A stretch of DNA of 64,000 nt from Cylicocyclus nassatus (lineage: Eukaryota; Nematoda; Chromadorea; Rhabditida; Strongylidae). Both the position numbers and the translations under genes were made by a program. The stretch lies in assembly GCA_958299035.1 (NCBI GenBank), contig CATQJL010000112.1, positions 43,590,833-43,654,832 on the forward strand, in the 5' to 3' direction. Below the pieces are notes generated by a model, which was not told the DNA's origin, ran no database searches, and worked only from the letters and a program-made list of their open reading frames with translations. How positions within the stretch are numbered: position 1 is the first letter of the stretch; each line of letters begins with the position of its first letter. Below, piece after piece: positions 11,947 to 24,159 of the stretch.

Positions 11947-12780
11947 TTAGGCTGGTGCAAAAACAATGTCCATTTTTCTAGGCTTACTTTCCGAATACTT
12001 TTTTCCTTTATTGCTTTTTCGGTGTAGATTCTGCATATCTTGAGAGAGCTTTATTTATGTACTTTCCAACAGTGGTGAAATTAAGCTTCTATCTCATCCG
12101 TGGGAATTTCACCAGCATCTCGCACAGCTGCACACAAAATCGAGATTTCGTTGCTTTCACTTCGTTGGCCACAATTCAGGCGTAAATGAACGAACTCTTT
12201 TGAAAACATAGCATCTGTAGGTATCTGGACTGAGAAACCAACGCCCTCAAGATACTAAATACTTGCTGCTGGCATTCTGCAGGTACATGACTAAGGCAAT
12301 CGCTAAAGCTTCGCTCATTTCTGTAATCTTGAGATCTTGAGAACATCTTTCCTACAATTTTTGCAGAGGAACTCAGTTATACACTGCATGAGGAATTCCA
12401 AATTTTCATATGGGACTTTACCACAAACAGGATCAAAAAGGTAGAGCTTTCTTTTCGCAGAACTCTTTCTTGAGTTTTATCTGTACATACATACATATAA
12501 TGCTGGCTTGCGGCTACAGAGCTGATTATCAGCTATAGGAACAAAATCTGAAAGGGGTTGTAAGGTTTCAAAAACAAGGTTTTCAAAAGAGAACCTTTCG
12601 GTTTTTTGACGCATGGTTTTCTTCCATTTGCAGTATAAGCATGAACATTTGTGCGCTAAGTTAAGAAAGGCTTGCTGCTTCTAATGGTCTTGACTGCATT
12701 CAAAAGTATGAGGAATGAACAAAGTTAAAACTCTTCAAAGTGAAACATTTCAAAACGGACATTATTTTTGACCAACCTGA
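11947..12780. mobile_element. Mariner relic, 834 bp
   Basis: The left end TTAGGCTGGTGCAAAAACAA and the right end (reverse complement TCAGGTTGGTCAAAAATAA) are diverged mariner terminal repeats sharing AATGTCC inside. TA lies on each side (11945-11946 and 12781-12782). The interior has no long open frame and I could not align it to a transposase, so it is a decayed or internally replaced copy. Confidence 0.7.
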
Positions 12781-13084
12781 TAGTTTTGTGTGCTTAAAAT
12801 AGGCTCAACCAAGTCTTGTATGAGGAGGAATGGGGTCTTCCTCTTTCCCACTTCTCACTCTTGAAAAATAATAGAATCTGCCAAAAATTCTGTTTGATGA
12901 GGTTCAAACTTTTTGAATGGGCATAGGCACCTCTTCCATCTGTTAAAGCATCAAATCGGTAGCTAGAAGTCCATCATATCCATCACTGAAGATACGCTCT
13001 CAGCAAAGCCAGAAACTGACAAATCAGTGATGGTGCTGTCATCAGGGGCTCGTAGTATTCCCCCAAAGTCGATCTTAATTAGCG

Positions 13085-14130
13085 GTCGATGTTGTGGTAT
13101 GCAGTTTGTCGGGTACGATCTGTTCTTCACATACTTAAGCTCACTCTGCCGCTCTGCCCGGGTCTATATGTGTTTTCCGATTTCGCTGGCGTGCGTGATG
13201 AGATGACTGCCCTTCTTGACGAAGTATGTGTTTGCCAGTGCCAAGTCATGCGCGGCGGCGAACTCCACAATACGTTCTCCTTCGCTGTTACGCGTCCCGT
13301 ATCCTTGATTACCATGACATCTGCTTGTACAACTTCGTTGCACCCCTACATGGTCGTTGAAGTTTGCTCCTACTGGTACTCTATATTTCTTCGCATGGTA
13401 TCGAGCCGATGCAGGCATCGATTTGCTTCCGCAATTCATGTTCCTCCATCTCCGTGCACCCTACTTGCGGAGCATAGGCGGTTACGACTCGGAGAATTCC
13501 TTTCTCTATATCCATTTTGACGCACATTGGTCGAGTCCTTTATCCACGTCCGTGCACTCCTCAACACGTTTTTATTTCGTTTCGGCGTCGCTAAAGTGGT
13601 TTCTGAGATCACCATAGCGACGCCGTTCTTGTTGTTGCACGTTCCTTTGTACAGAAGCTTGTACCCGTGTTCTTTGTGCCATGACTCCTCTCCTTGCCAT
13701 TTTGTTTCTTGAATAGGACAATGTAAACTCTACGTCTTTTGAGAAGATCAGCCAATTGCGATTCTGAAATGTACCGACGGATCGATGATTCCCTTTATCA
13801 GCGCAACTAACCATGCCATATGACGCTGAGAAGGCGGGCCATGTCTACCATGTGGCCCCCTGTGAGGTTGCAGAAACTCTCGACCTGACTTTGACTACCG
13901 CAGGTCACATTTCGAACGTTTTAGCCTATAGTATTCAATAAAAGACTGAACCACCATAAATCTCTCTTGTTTACCGTATACCATTGCATCCTGACCCTAA
14001 CATCGGTCGAAGAGTCTCTCATCGCGTGCACAGAGCGATCCTATATTGACGGTGGCTAGACGTAACGCTGAGAACTTGGGTACTCGCTTATGGTGAGCTA
14101 GCTTCTTTAACCGTTCTCGTTCACCCTGCG
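13085..14130 (-). pseudogene. RTE-type LINE endonuclease fragment, decayed
   Basis: Read on the minus strand from about 14075, the translation begins RLATVNIGSL. This is the usual start of the APE-type endonuclease in RTE-like LINEs. Further on (about 13164-13320) it gives GYGTRNSEGERIVEFAAAH and NTYFVKK, motifs typical of that domain. Several stops and frame changes interrupt it, and nothing like a reverse transcriptase is seen below 13085, so the copy is truncated and dead. The 225-bp tandem units lie just upstream in the element's own orientation. Confidence 0.8.
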
Positions 14131-14294
14131 GCAGCGGAAACCCTAGTGTACTGGTCACATACGTCAGGCTCAAATGCGCGTCGCCCCCAGGGAACGCCCT
14201 AGTTCTTACTCCGAGTACCTGATAAGACCTTAAAGAGCATTCAATGCGACGAATTGTCTTCTTCAGCTTGTCGCTTGCTTTGTTATGCATTAGC

Positions 14295-14744
14295 AGCCTG
14301 ACGCTGGATTGGTTGGACAAGAGCTTCAGAAGTAAGCCCCACCGTGGAACCGAACACATAATCTTCCTCACCGTAGTCAAGGGCACTAAACTCTCGACCT
14401 TCGCCCACGATGACGATGTAGAATGCTGTACATGTGCTGTGCCAAACTTCATCGAATAGATAAGAGCTTTCGGATCTCTCTGTAGGGTCGCTCGGAAATG
14501 ATGCTCTTGTAACTTTAACAGCCTGACGCTGGATTGGTTGGACAAGAGCTTCAGAAGTAAGCCCCACCGCGGAACCGAACACATAATCTTCCTCACCGTA
14601 GTCAAGGGCACTAAAATCTCGGCCTTTGCCCACGATGACGATGTAGAATGCTGTACATGTGCTGTGCAAAACTTCATAGAATAGATAAGAGCTTTCGGAT
14701 CTCTCTGTAGGGTCGCTTGGAAATGATGCTCTTGTAACTTTCAC
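14295..14744 (-). repeat. Two tandem 225-bp units upstream of the LINE fragment
   Basis: Bases 14295-14519 and 14520-14744 are tandem copies with about eight differences by eye. On the minus strand they precede the LINE endonuclease. The unit length is a multiple of three, so one minus-strand frame stays open through both units as a 75-residue repeat (e.g. TSEALVQPIQRQA recurs). They may be 5'UTR/promoter monomers or a repeated N-terminal coding segment of the LINE. Confidence 0.85.
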
Positions 14745-14749
14745 ATCAT

Positions 14750-15438
14750 AGTTTTCAGCAGGTTTAAACCACTCGACGTTACATACATATTCTTAAAAGC
14801 CTTGCCCTAAGTTCTTAGCAGGAATCGGAAACAAGAATTACATGAATACTTGTAACTTTGCCCAGCGAATACACCAATGCAAAGGACTTTTGACCGATAC
14901 AAAGAATTTGAAAATTCAACCTGCACAAGGTGGAGTCATCTGCCAGATTTTGGCGCATACGTTGAAAGACATCTTCCATATTTGTGCATTAGTTTCATTC
15001 ATTCCAACTTTGGAAACCCCAACTTGAATGTTGGGAACTATATGGCATTGTGATTTCTAAATACTCGTGTCTTTTAACCCGCCATGATCGACTGGCGCCT
15101 TAGTGGATGAATTGGATAAACAGAAACATTGGCCCACACTTGTAAAAAGCAATTTATTTGGCGCATTGACCAAAGAAAAAAGGCGAATGTCAAAATGTGC
15201 AACCGTATAGAAGAGATCAAACGACAATTACCATCTATGGGGTGATATGCAGGTGGGACAAATGGAATGAGACTGTCAAGTGGGAGTGTGAGGTGCAGCA
15301 TAATGAGATCGTGCCTACTCAATTGTTTGGGTGGAAAAAGCTGAGCAACAAGAATATAAGCAGCGGATATGATTTGTGAATGATTGGAAAATGTACAAAA
15401 ACACAGAATGACTAGTGATGACTAGGAGAATGGTGAGA
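14750..15438. other. Region downstream of the RhoGAP gene
   Basis: No coding exon is seen. On the minus strand it holds the 3' flank and 3'UTR of the RhoGAP gene, including a canonical AATAAA at 15153-15158 (about 280 nt past the stop). Confidence 0.4.
15153..15158 (-). terminator. Possible poly(A) signal of the RhoGAP gene
   Basis: AATAAA on the minus strand (TTTATT on +) lies about 280 nt beyond the stop codon. It is the nearest canonical hexamer, but the 3' end is not otherwise defined. Confidence 0.35.
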
Positions 15439-18400
15439 TCAACAGTCGGCGACGTTCGGTGAGCTGCGCGTGACGCTGGAGAAGCGGAAGGCGCGCACAA
15501 CGTTGCAGAGGCGACGGCGCGCTGCTGCCGCACCATGACGAGCCGCTTCGCGGAAGTCTCGCTCTCGCGACGGAGATCGAGCACGGTCTGGAAAAATATT
15601 TTTGGATGACGCTTGTATTGCCTCAAGTTAGCGATTTTTAGTAGGGTGGTTACTGTGGTGGTGGCCTTACATTATGTAGAGCCTATAATAGAATTTACTT
15701 TTTAAGTATGTATCTAGCTGTGATTGCTATTATTGCGTTTTTCGCGCAAGTAAAATCGGTATATTGCCAATTTTTCAGTATTTGCAAAGCAGGAGTTTTT
15801 ATAGAAGAGGAACGATCCGCAGCACCGTATTAGGACAGTAGTCCGGCAGCGCTTAACGGCGAACTGAATTCCTGCTGATAGCCTTGTCGCGATTTCAATG
15901 AATATTATGTGTCTGAGACAAACTTTTACAGGACGAAAGTCCTGGCAACGCTTCAAAATTGTTACCTTACTGGTGCCATTTTTTGGTAGTCTCAGGGGAT
16001 TACTCGAAAGTTGTTAGCCGTGGATAGTCGAAGTGGAGATATACGAATTTATAAAACGCAGGTGTCAATGTGACCGCCGTCGAATTGAACGGGGCATTTT
16101 TTTTGAGAGATTGGTATCATATGGTAGTTTTATTATCCTACTAAATGACCCTTTGTAGCGAAAGTGATGATCTACTTTAGCCAGCAAATCAACGATCTTC
16201 CTGTGTCAGAAGAAACTGTCATCGAGTCAGTGTCACCGTATACCTACCGCGATCCCGCAAATGGTCCTAGAGTGATAATTTTATAGTATTATATTTTTTA
16301 GCTGCGCAATTCAGAATGTTGGGGTCCGGATATTAAAAGGAGGATGAGTGAAGCAAACATATACCTGGCACTCCGGTTGTGAGATCTTTACTATCCGTTT
16401 CGTTGTTATTGTTGTTGATGGTACTGGATCTGATAGTTTCCCTGGATTCGTTATCGTCGGATGGACACGAACTGGTTGATGGACAAGCAGAGTCGGTAGG
16501 AAAGAAGCGTTGCTGATTTTGAGGGCTGCGGGCTAATGAAAATGGCCACGAACCGCTACGATGTGATGTCACTTTTGTTGAAAGCAGTTCTGAATATTGA
16601 AGAGTTAGTCTGATTTTTAATATACCTAATTTTCTGTGAACTTTTGAGCAATGGAAGTCTGCCAGAAGAAGAAGATAGGTGATTTTGACTCGAGCGTGTT
16701 TGTATACTTGGATAAATGATAAGTTATTGCAAAAAAAATGTTTTTGATGCTAGAGCTTGTCCTAGGACTATTTGGAACCCACAAAAGCAGAAACGAAAGC
16801 ATTCTTGAAATAAAGACATGACTAACCTTTATCATTAGTGTGTTCCAGCGGTGAAAGGCATTCTGGTCGGTGTACTTCTTCAGCTGTAGCCGGGAAAGGT
16901 GATGTCAGTGGATGTTCGTTGCTAAACCATGTAAAATCAAAAACGGAACTATTTAGTATACGCATCATTCGCTTGGGTCTTCAAAAATGCTACTTCTTAT
17001 GTTCTTTTGAGCAAACCTCCTAGAAACTTAGCATCTTTCAGAATCGTTCTCCGTTAGTTAAAGTTATAAAATAAAATAATAATTAAATTATAAAATAAAA
17101 TAAATAAATTAATATAAAACTAGTCCCCTACATTTACTGATTGCTCTCTGAAAAACGTAAAGAATTAACTTTTTTTAGAGGCTGTATCACTTATGTTCTA
17201 TTTTTGACGAGACTTTACTATCTTGCTTTTATTGTTATGTAGCTAATTGACTGTCTGTAACTAATTTATTGTCTCTGTCTATTTACTGTCTATTTAGAGT
17301 CTATAATTCTTTGACCAGATATTATTTACTTACCCGTCGGCCTTTGACACATGGTTGAGAAAACGGTCAAGTCGATCAGGATCCGTGTCGCGCAACTTGT
17401 TATACATCTTGCATTGTAGCTCCTTGGGAATCTAAATCGAAACAAATTTGGTATATACAGGAAGTCCCGCTAGATATAAGCACTCACCCGAAACACCTCT
17501 TCAACATGTGCGATCATCGTTTCTACAATAGCAATTTGTTGTTCATTTTCGACAAGAGAGGCATGCAGCTTTCCGTGGTCGGGTCGAAGGATGGACGGGG
17601 CGAATATAGTGGCCAGGTTTCTTGCGTCCATTCTATTGCCTTGCACGACTTGCTGAAAGTGGTATGATAAAAGGACTGAAAGACATCTTGCATTTACAGA
17701 ATAGACTATCATAGTTATGTTCTATTTTACGGTCGGATTTCATCCGATATTTTTGATGAACCACTGAATTATGCGAAATGAGGATGAAAAGTAATGTTTG
17801 TAATAAGTGTTGATTGCATCTTTTCATAATCGTAGTTTCTTGTTCAATATGGCTTTTATTTGATTATGTGGTATTCTTCTGCGAAGATAAGATTGTACTC
17901 TTTGCCTCGCAAAAACCTTGGCAAAGAAAAGCAAATAATTTGAAAAGCGAGCAAAAATTGCTGTAGTACTTGCAGGGATCATTAAAATCAAAAAAGTTCT
18001 ATGATCTAATTAATGTAGCAGATAGCAGACTAGATATAAAATAAATTTACTTTTAGAGCAAACTGTCTGCCTTAAGTTCGAATTACGGAAAGAAGTGGAA
18101 AAAAGTGAATAGTTCTGGAATCCCTGTAAATATTTGATTTCCTTCAGAAACATAGGACTTTTTGCTACTTCTTTTGAAACACTTGAGGAACACATACAAC
18201 TCACCTCTGCTTCAGCTCCAGTCTGGTCGTGACAATGTAGCGATACCTCATGTAGAAACTTCAATAATACATACAGCGTATCGATATTTGGTGGCCCAAG
18301 CAAAGAAAAAAGGAGCCGAATCACTTCTACGCGTTCCTCGAAAGAAAATCCTGAGAAGATTTATGCTATTCGGGTAATCGAAATTAGCAAAGGGGAAGAA

Positions 18401-20167
18401 CTCACGAGCAGCAGTTATGTAAGCTTGATAATGTTCCCGAGGCAGCAAGGATTGTGGCAGATCTCGAAAGTACTCCTTCAGAAGTGTCGCGACATCATGT
18501 GCTGTGGTGTTTTCAACAAGTTCGTCACTAATGGCCGTACCACCTCCTACCTGGAACATTTCACATCCTTCAAGATCCTACCAGAAAATGACAAAGACGC
18601 ACCTTTTCCAGGGTACTTTTCAGCTGGCGGCAACGCTTCGCATTTCCAGCCACTCGGAAAAGTCCAACCGTATTGAGACCTGCAATTTTTGGGGAATCTT
18701 GGATAGCTGGGCCATATTTCAGGTACTACCGTATTCTTACCGTATGCCATGAGATACTGTGTACAGTTCTCCACTATTCGTGGTACTTGAAGATTGTGCG
18801 GATCGGCGTCATCGCTAGAGATTGGTGCATCAAGCGAGTACGAAAACGAAGCGGACGAAGGACGTTGTTTTTTGATAAAACGACCCTAAAAATCGCATAC
18901 TAAGTTTTGAAAAAAAGAACAAATTTTCGTTTTCTAACCGTAACAATTTCCTTTTCCGGTTCTGCATGTGTGATCAGTGAAAAATCCTTAACAGGCAAGG
19001 AACAAGTGGGCGGAGCTGAGCCATATGCCGCTGGTGACGAAGGAGTCGACTCAGGATACAAATTCTGTAAAAAAAACCTTGAAATAATATTTTTTTATTT
19101 AGAAAATGATGCAATCCTACCTGGGTCGATGGATACAGCCATTTTCGATCGTTTAAAGTCATAAACTCAGGCTCAGATCGCACAGATTTAGCTTGTTGTT
19201 GAGGAGAAGAACTTCTAAAAATCGGTACGAATTACTTGAAGAAGCAAGAAAAAGTATTAAAACTTACCCGGTAGCTCTCGTAGCGCAAGCAGCATCGTCA
19301 AGCGAACGACATCTGCTTTCGAGATCTAATCGGCGCTCATTTTGCATACAAGTCACAAGAGAAACTCCAAACAACCGTTTTTCAGCTGAAATGAGATTAT
19401 GAATTTAATGCGTGCCTCAGAGCAGTACTAAAATTGGTGTCTTAGAAATATTGCAAATTATTAGTATTGCGCTTTTATCAACCATTATTCTATTTCGCAA
19501 GGAACTACCACATAAAACTAATATCATTTGGACAAGTGAAAAGAAAACGCAGAACGAAACCTAAATGGTAAGTGAAAGCAACAGCAGCACTGATTTTTCA
19601 GGACCCAGACATACTCCAAGCGATTTCATTCTCCGCGCGATTTGGCAATTTGCCAGATTTTAAACCCCTCATTCGTAGGCTACATTTACATAGGGTGTGA
19701 TTTTCATAGATAGATATAATACTCTAGCTTTAGCTCACGATGAGTTATAAACAATTGACATTTTGATCCTGGATTTTTACTGTATTCGAAAAATAACAAA
19801 AAAGAGCTAATTTTTTTTGGAAAAAATAGATCATAGGGCCAACTAACCTGCATCTACGCTATAACCGCTTACTCGACGATTTCCTTCGGCAGCGTTCAAT
19901 GCCTTGTTTGGCTTCAACAGCTTTTGCCTCTTTTGGCGAATGGCCAGCAGGGGATCTGAAGTTCCAGTATAAAACAATGCTACTAACATTGAAGCAATAT
20001 TTTTGACTACCTTTCGGCTTGGCCAAGCTTACTCCAGGCAGGAGTACAGCCAATCGCTGTAGAGCAACAAGGCGAAGAGCACTCCGTTCGATCTCACTCA
20101 ACGCTTCAAGACGAGCTCCTCGAAGGACAACTTCGGCTCCATCCACAGATCTCCATGTGAAGCTGTC
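15439..20167 (-). CDS. RhoGAP protein, ARHGAP6/36-like, 14 exons (5' end missing)
   Basis: Exons in order of translation: 20011-20167, 19848-19955, 19268-19385, 19121-19214, 18939-19064, 18741-18885, 18603-18679, 18406-18550, 18205-18350, 17488-17652, 17334-17431, 16827-16921, 16365-16589, 15439-15587. All junctions are in phase, giving 615 residues and a TGA. The RhoGAP fold spans about residues 236-427 of this part. The arginine finger R258 lies in GLFRVAG; the next block is LLKEYFRDLP (K300, R304), then NLATIFAPSIL with N384. The domain should stimulate GTP hydrolysis by a Rho-family GTPase. The N-terminal DSFTWRSVDG...LSEIERSALR and LFGVSL resemble the region before the GAP domain in ARHGAP6/36 (from memory). 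The tail has Ser/Asn-rich segments and an Arg/Ala-rich, GC-rich last exon. The first exon shown starts in phase 0, so at least one earlier exon is needed. Confidence 0.88.
17060..17120. repeat. AAATA-rich low-complexity tract
   Basis: Nearly pure A/T with repeated TAAAATAAAAT units, in the RhoGAP intron between exons 16827-16921 and 17334-17431. Confidence 0.8.
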
Positions 20168-20795
20168 CTGGAACAGAATCTAAACATTTTATATTTTCTA
20201 AGCAGAATGTTAAACAAAAATCGACACGTATTAGCCAGAAAATCCACTGGAAACTAATTAAAACCCTCTGGACCTGGGTCGGTCATCGAAAACAGATTCC
20301 CGTTTAGATATAAGCTTTTGCGATCATACTGACATCATCATCTGGATGTCCATTCTAACTTTGTATCCCTTTCCTAAGGTGATCAGTTAAAAATCTAGAG
20401 AGCAGGTTATTACGATCTCTTGTTTCGGAACAAGTGTTGACTGTACGCTTAGGACATCGAAAGTCTTACGGTGAGCTTCTCATTTTTTATTATCAACTGT
20501 AATCATTAGAAAAAATCGCAATCAGCTTTCTGTTTTGAGCTTTTGTCTCATTCTAGTTGCTCGAAGAAATTCCGGACAGTGCAGGTTAGGTTAAAAAGAA
20601 AGAATCCAGAGCTGCACTTCAATTTGCAGGGTGGGCCACATGAAGAGTGAGGAGCTTGACCAAGAACAACATTTTTTTGTCGTGCTCTTTTACAATGACG
20701 TTGATGGTTTCTTCCACATTTTCTAGTCTTGCTATGGCCAGACCTCCAAAAAAGAAAACTATTGTTTGAGAGTTTCTTGGAGAAAAAAAATTTAA

Positions 20796-21552
20796 GGCCC
20801 GTATGCACGTACATCCCCGCTGGGGAGGGGAGGGGATCTGAGAGGGGATGCGTCATATCTCGCTACTTTACGTATCTTTCTTCTTCCTTTTCTATCTTGC
20901 TTATAAAGGTTCTCATACCCTACTACCTGCGCATAATCGATGCCAGGTTACTGGCATAACTGATTAGATTTGTATTATTTTGTGTGATCCCCTGGGGATC
21001 CCCTGGGGATCCCCAGGGGATCACCTCTCATTTTCAAAGTCATTTATCTTCCTGAGAAATCAATGGAAACGCCGCAAAATTGTACCGAGGATATACTACG
21101 GCACTGCTAAGCATGTTTCGACAGAAAAAAATAGAATCTGAAGATTGTGAATTTTTCGATGATCCCTAGCTTTTGAGCCAGGGATTACCGAAGATTTCGA
21201 TATCCTGAGATTTCACTTATTTTTACTTTAAACATGCTTAGTAGTGCCGTAGTATATCCTCAGTACAATTTTGCGGCGTTTTTATTGATTTCTCAGAGAG
21301 ATAAATGACTTTGAAAATGAGAAGTGATCCCCTGGGGATCCCCTGGGGATCCCCAGGGGATCACACAAAATAGTACAAATCTAATCAGTTATGCCAGTAA
21401 CCTGGCATCGATTATGCGCAGGTAGTAGGGTATGAGAACCTTCTTAAGCAAGATAGAAAAGGAAGAAGAAAGATACGTAAAGCAGCGAGATATGACGCAT
21501 CCCCTCTCAGATCCCCTCCCCTCCCCAGCGGGGATGTACGTGCATACGGGCC
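20796..21552. mobile_element. Palindromic PIF/Harbinger-like element
   Basis: The ends GGCCCGTATGCACGTAC (20796) and their exact inverse (ending 21552) are flanked by TAA on both sides (20793-20795 and 21553-21555). A 3-bp TAA duplication fits the PIF/Harbinger class. Both ~330-bp arms are reverse complements nearly throughout, so the 757-bp element is one large palindrome. Each arm carries a block built from CCCCTGGGGATC units (20986-21023 and 21326-21363). The open frames at 20548-20959 and 21389-21653 arise from the arms. No transposase; non-autonomous. Confidence 0.75.
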
Positions 21553-21559
21553 TAAGTGT

Positions 21560-22754
21560 CATGCTTAGCAGCCAAGATCTGAGGAAAGCCAATTTTTTTT
21601 ATTCAAGTGGTGCAAGAAGGCACAATCTCCTCTTTATAAAACGTGCTAAATAATGCAAATCCGTTTGATGTATTATACCGGAAATGATGGCGAGGAATTC
21701 ACGGAAAAGATTGAATGCCTCCATCAAAGTTAAAGGCTGACATTTCCAGATGTGCGATCCTTCTGCAAAATGTTTGGCTATAAAAAATTAATTATGCAAA
21801 TTCAAATTGTTTAGTGTAGGTTTTATGCACATTTTTTGCGACACATTGTATTTGGACCGCCCTATACAATCTCAACAATTACCTTTTTCAAACCTTTTAT
21901 TTGCACTGTCCAGGATGAAGAGCCTTATTGGTTTCTTATTGACTCCTGTTGTTAGTCCACAGGCATTCAGTAAAGACATAGCCATTCTATTATTTTTCGC
22001 ATTACGCCCCCATAGACATCAAAAGTACATACAAATAGCATTCTTCAGAACTGGACGACATTCTTCGCCCTTAGCAGGCCTCAGTTCGAAAGTTAAAAGT
22101 CTGTTCGCTCCGCTGCCACTCTTTGGTCTCTGGTTTGTGAAAGAGCAAATGCAATGTGAAACCCGACGTCATATTGCGCGCCAATGACTTGTCTAAAGCC
22201 ATCGACGATGTTTTAATTATGAGCCGCGCATAATGGATAAAGTAATGTGAACAAAACTTCTATGCGTCAACACCAACAGTTCAATTTTTGAGCCGAAAGG
22301 ATAAGTATCGAGTACTATTTCGGTACTTTCAAACAATATTAGCATGCTTTATGACTCTTAAAAAATACGAGGACTTCGCTTCAAATTGTTTGAAGGGGAA
22401 ATCAATCTATACTTTGTGTTTCTGCAACGCATAACAAATGTAGCTGCATTTTATTCTACTGCGCAATTTGAAGATTTCATTTAAAACAAAAAAATGTCAC
22501 GTAAAAAATCGAATTATATTTTATAAAACTTGAAAATTATAGCTGTTTGCAAACACATCTAATAAGATGGAATTTTCAACAATAGACAGAGTTGGCTTTG
22601 AGACTTTCAAAATCAGCTTGTTCCTTTCTGATATGCCACCAAAAATTTTTGGTTTAAGCACTACTAAACCAACGACCTTTTGCTTTGAGCACCATTAAAA
22701 AAGTGCATTATTTTCCATTTTCAAGCTATGCTGGATCAAATGACTTCGCTACTA
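21560..22754. other. RhoGAP upstream region, no exon identified
   Basis: AT-rich DNA between two palindromic elements. A missing exon of the RhoGAP gene (entering in phase 1, leaving in phase 0) should lie somewhere between 20168 and 25244, but I could not identify it. A 126-codon + strand open frame at 21807-22187 shows no recognisable domain. Confidence 0.35.
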
Positions 22755-24159
22755 AAGTGCGGTTCATAATTATACGAACACCCCAGATTTTGAAGGTTCT
22801 CGAACTTTCTGGAAGAAACTCAAGAAGCCGTTGGTACCACGCGATAGAGCACAGCCGAAAACGGTATATGATCCATAAGAATGGAAATCGATGTCAATCT
22901 CAGGAGTGTTTTTGCGCCTAACAAGAATTTTGAGCGGTTCATAATTATACGAACACCTCAAACAAAGGTCCATTTTTCATTCAAGATTGCAATCTTTCGA
23001 GTCCAAATTTTTTGTAGAGTTACAGTAACAAAGTCTGAAACATCCGCGACACATTGAATCCAGTGCAGTGTAAAAAGAGGATCCTTACTTTTTTCCAGAT
23101 GGCTCTAAACGCTTTCGGAGTGATTGCGCTCCAAAAACATCCATTCTTCTGTAGTTCACGCACTCTAATTAGCTTCTGCCAAGGTTATGAGATAAAATAA
23201 GCTCCTTCGATAGGTACTTTGTTTTTCGCTTGGAGAATCTTTGCGTTTCCGTGCAGTTTTTCAACCAAGTTTCAAACTTACCCTAGAGCTAGCACGATTT
23301 CAAACCTTTAAACTCAGCTTCTGAAGCCCTACAATGAAGTAAGCTTATAGTATGTAGAAGCTCACAAGACAATGTATTTGGCTAGAAAAAATCAGCGGCG
23401 TTGAGCGTTTGTTTCGGCCACGCAGACATCATTTCACTAAAACCACTGTTTTTACTATTGCAGTTACATCTTTATTTGGTTTGTAGCTCCATAGCCTCAA
23501 GATCAGTTCTACAAAAAACCCAAAAACTTTGACATGGATACATCAACATGCAAACAATGCAGCTGCTTCATATCAAGTGTTTGCGCCGGAGAAAAGCTGA
23601 GTTTTGAGGCTCGAAATCGTGCCAACTTTAGGGTGAGGTTGGAACTTGGTTGAAAAGCGGCACGAAAAACGCATAGATTTTCCAAGCGTCAAACAAAATA
23701 CCTATCAAAGTAGCTTATTTTATCTCATAGCCTTGGTGGAAGCTAATTAGAGTGCGTGAACTACAGAAGAACGGATGTTTTTGGAGCGCAATCACTCCAA
23801 AAGCATTTAGAGCAATCAAAAGGAAGTAAAGATCCTCTTTTTGAACTGCACTGGGTTTAGTGTGTAGCAGATATGTCAGACTTTGTTACTGTAACTCTAC
23901 AAAAAATTTGGACTCGAAAGATTGCAATCTTGAATGAAAAATGGACCTTTGTTTGAGGTGTTCGTATAATTATGAACCGCTCAAAATTCGCATTAGGCGC
24001 AAAAACACTCCTAAGATTGACATCGATTTCCATTCTTATGGATCATATACCGTTTTCGGCTGTGCTCTATCGTGTGGTACCAACGGCTTTTTGAGTTCCT
24101 TCCAAAAAGTCCAAAAACTTTCAAAATTCAAGGTGTTCGTATAATTATGAACCGCACTT
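22755..24159. mobile_element. Tc1/Tc3-like fold-back element, 1405 bp
   Basis: TA flanks both ends (22753-22754, 24160-24161). The terminal motif AAGTGCGGTTCATAATTAT starts the left arm and appears inverted at the right end. The arms (about 22755-23340 and 23590-24159) are reverse complements. The motif GCGGTTCATAATTATACGAA occurs twice per arm, at the tip and 175 bp inward (22759 and 22934; inverted copies ending at 23980 and 24155). Two spaced sites per terminal repeat are the arrangement known for transposase binding in Tc3. No transposase is encoded; the arm open frames at 22770-22973 and 23941-24144 are mirror copies. Confidence 0.75.

Noticed and set aside
13997..14744. Long minus open frames of 226 and 153 codons
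   Set aside because: They arise from the 225-bp tandem units and the start of the decayed LINE, not from a host gene.
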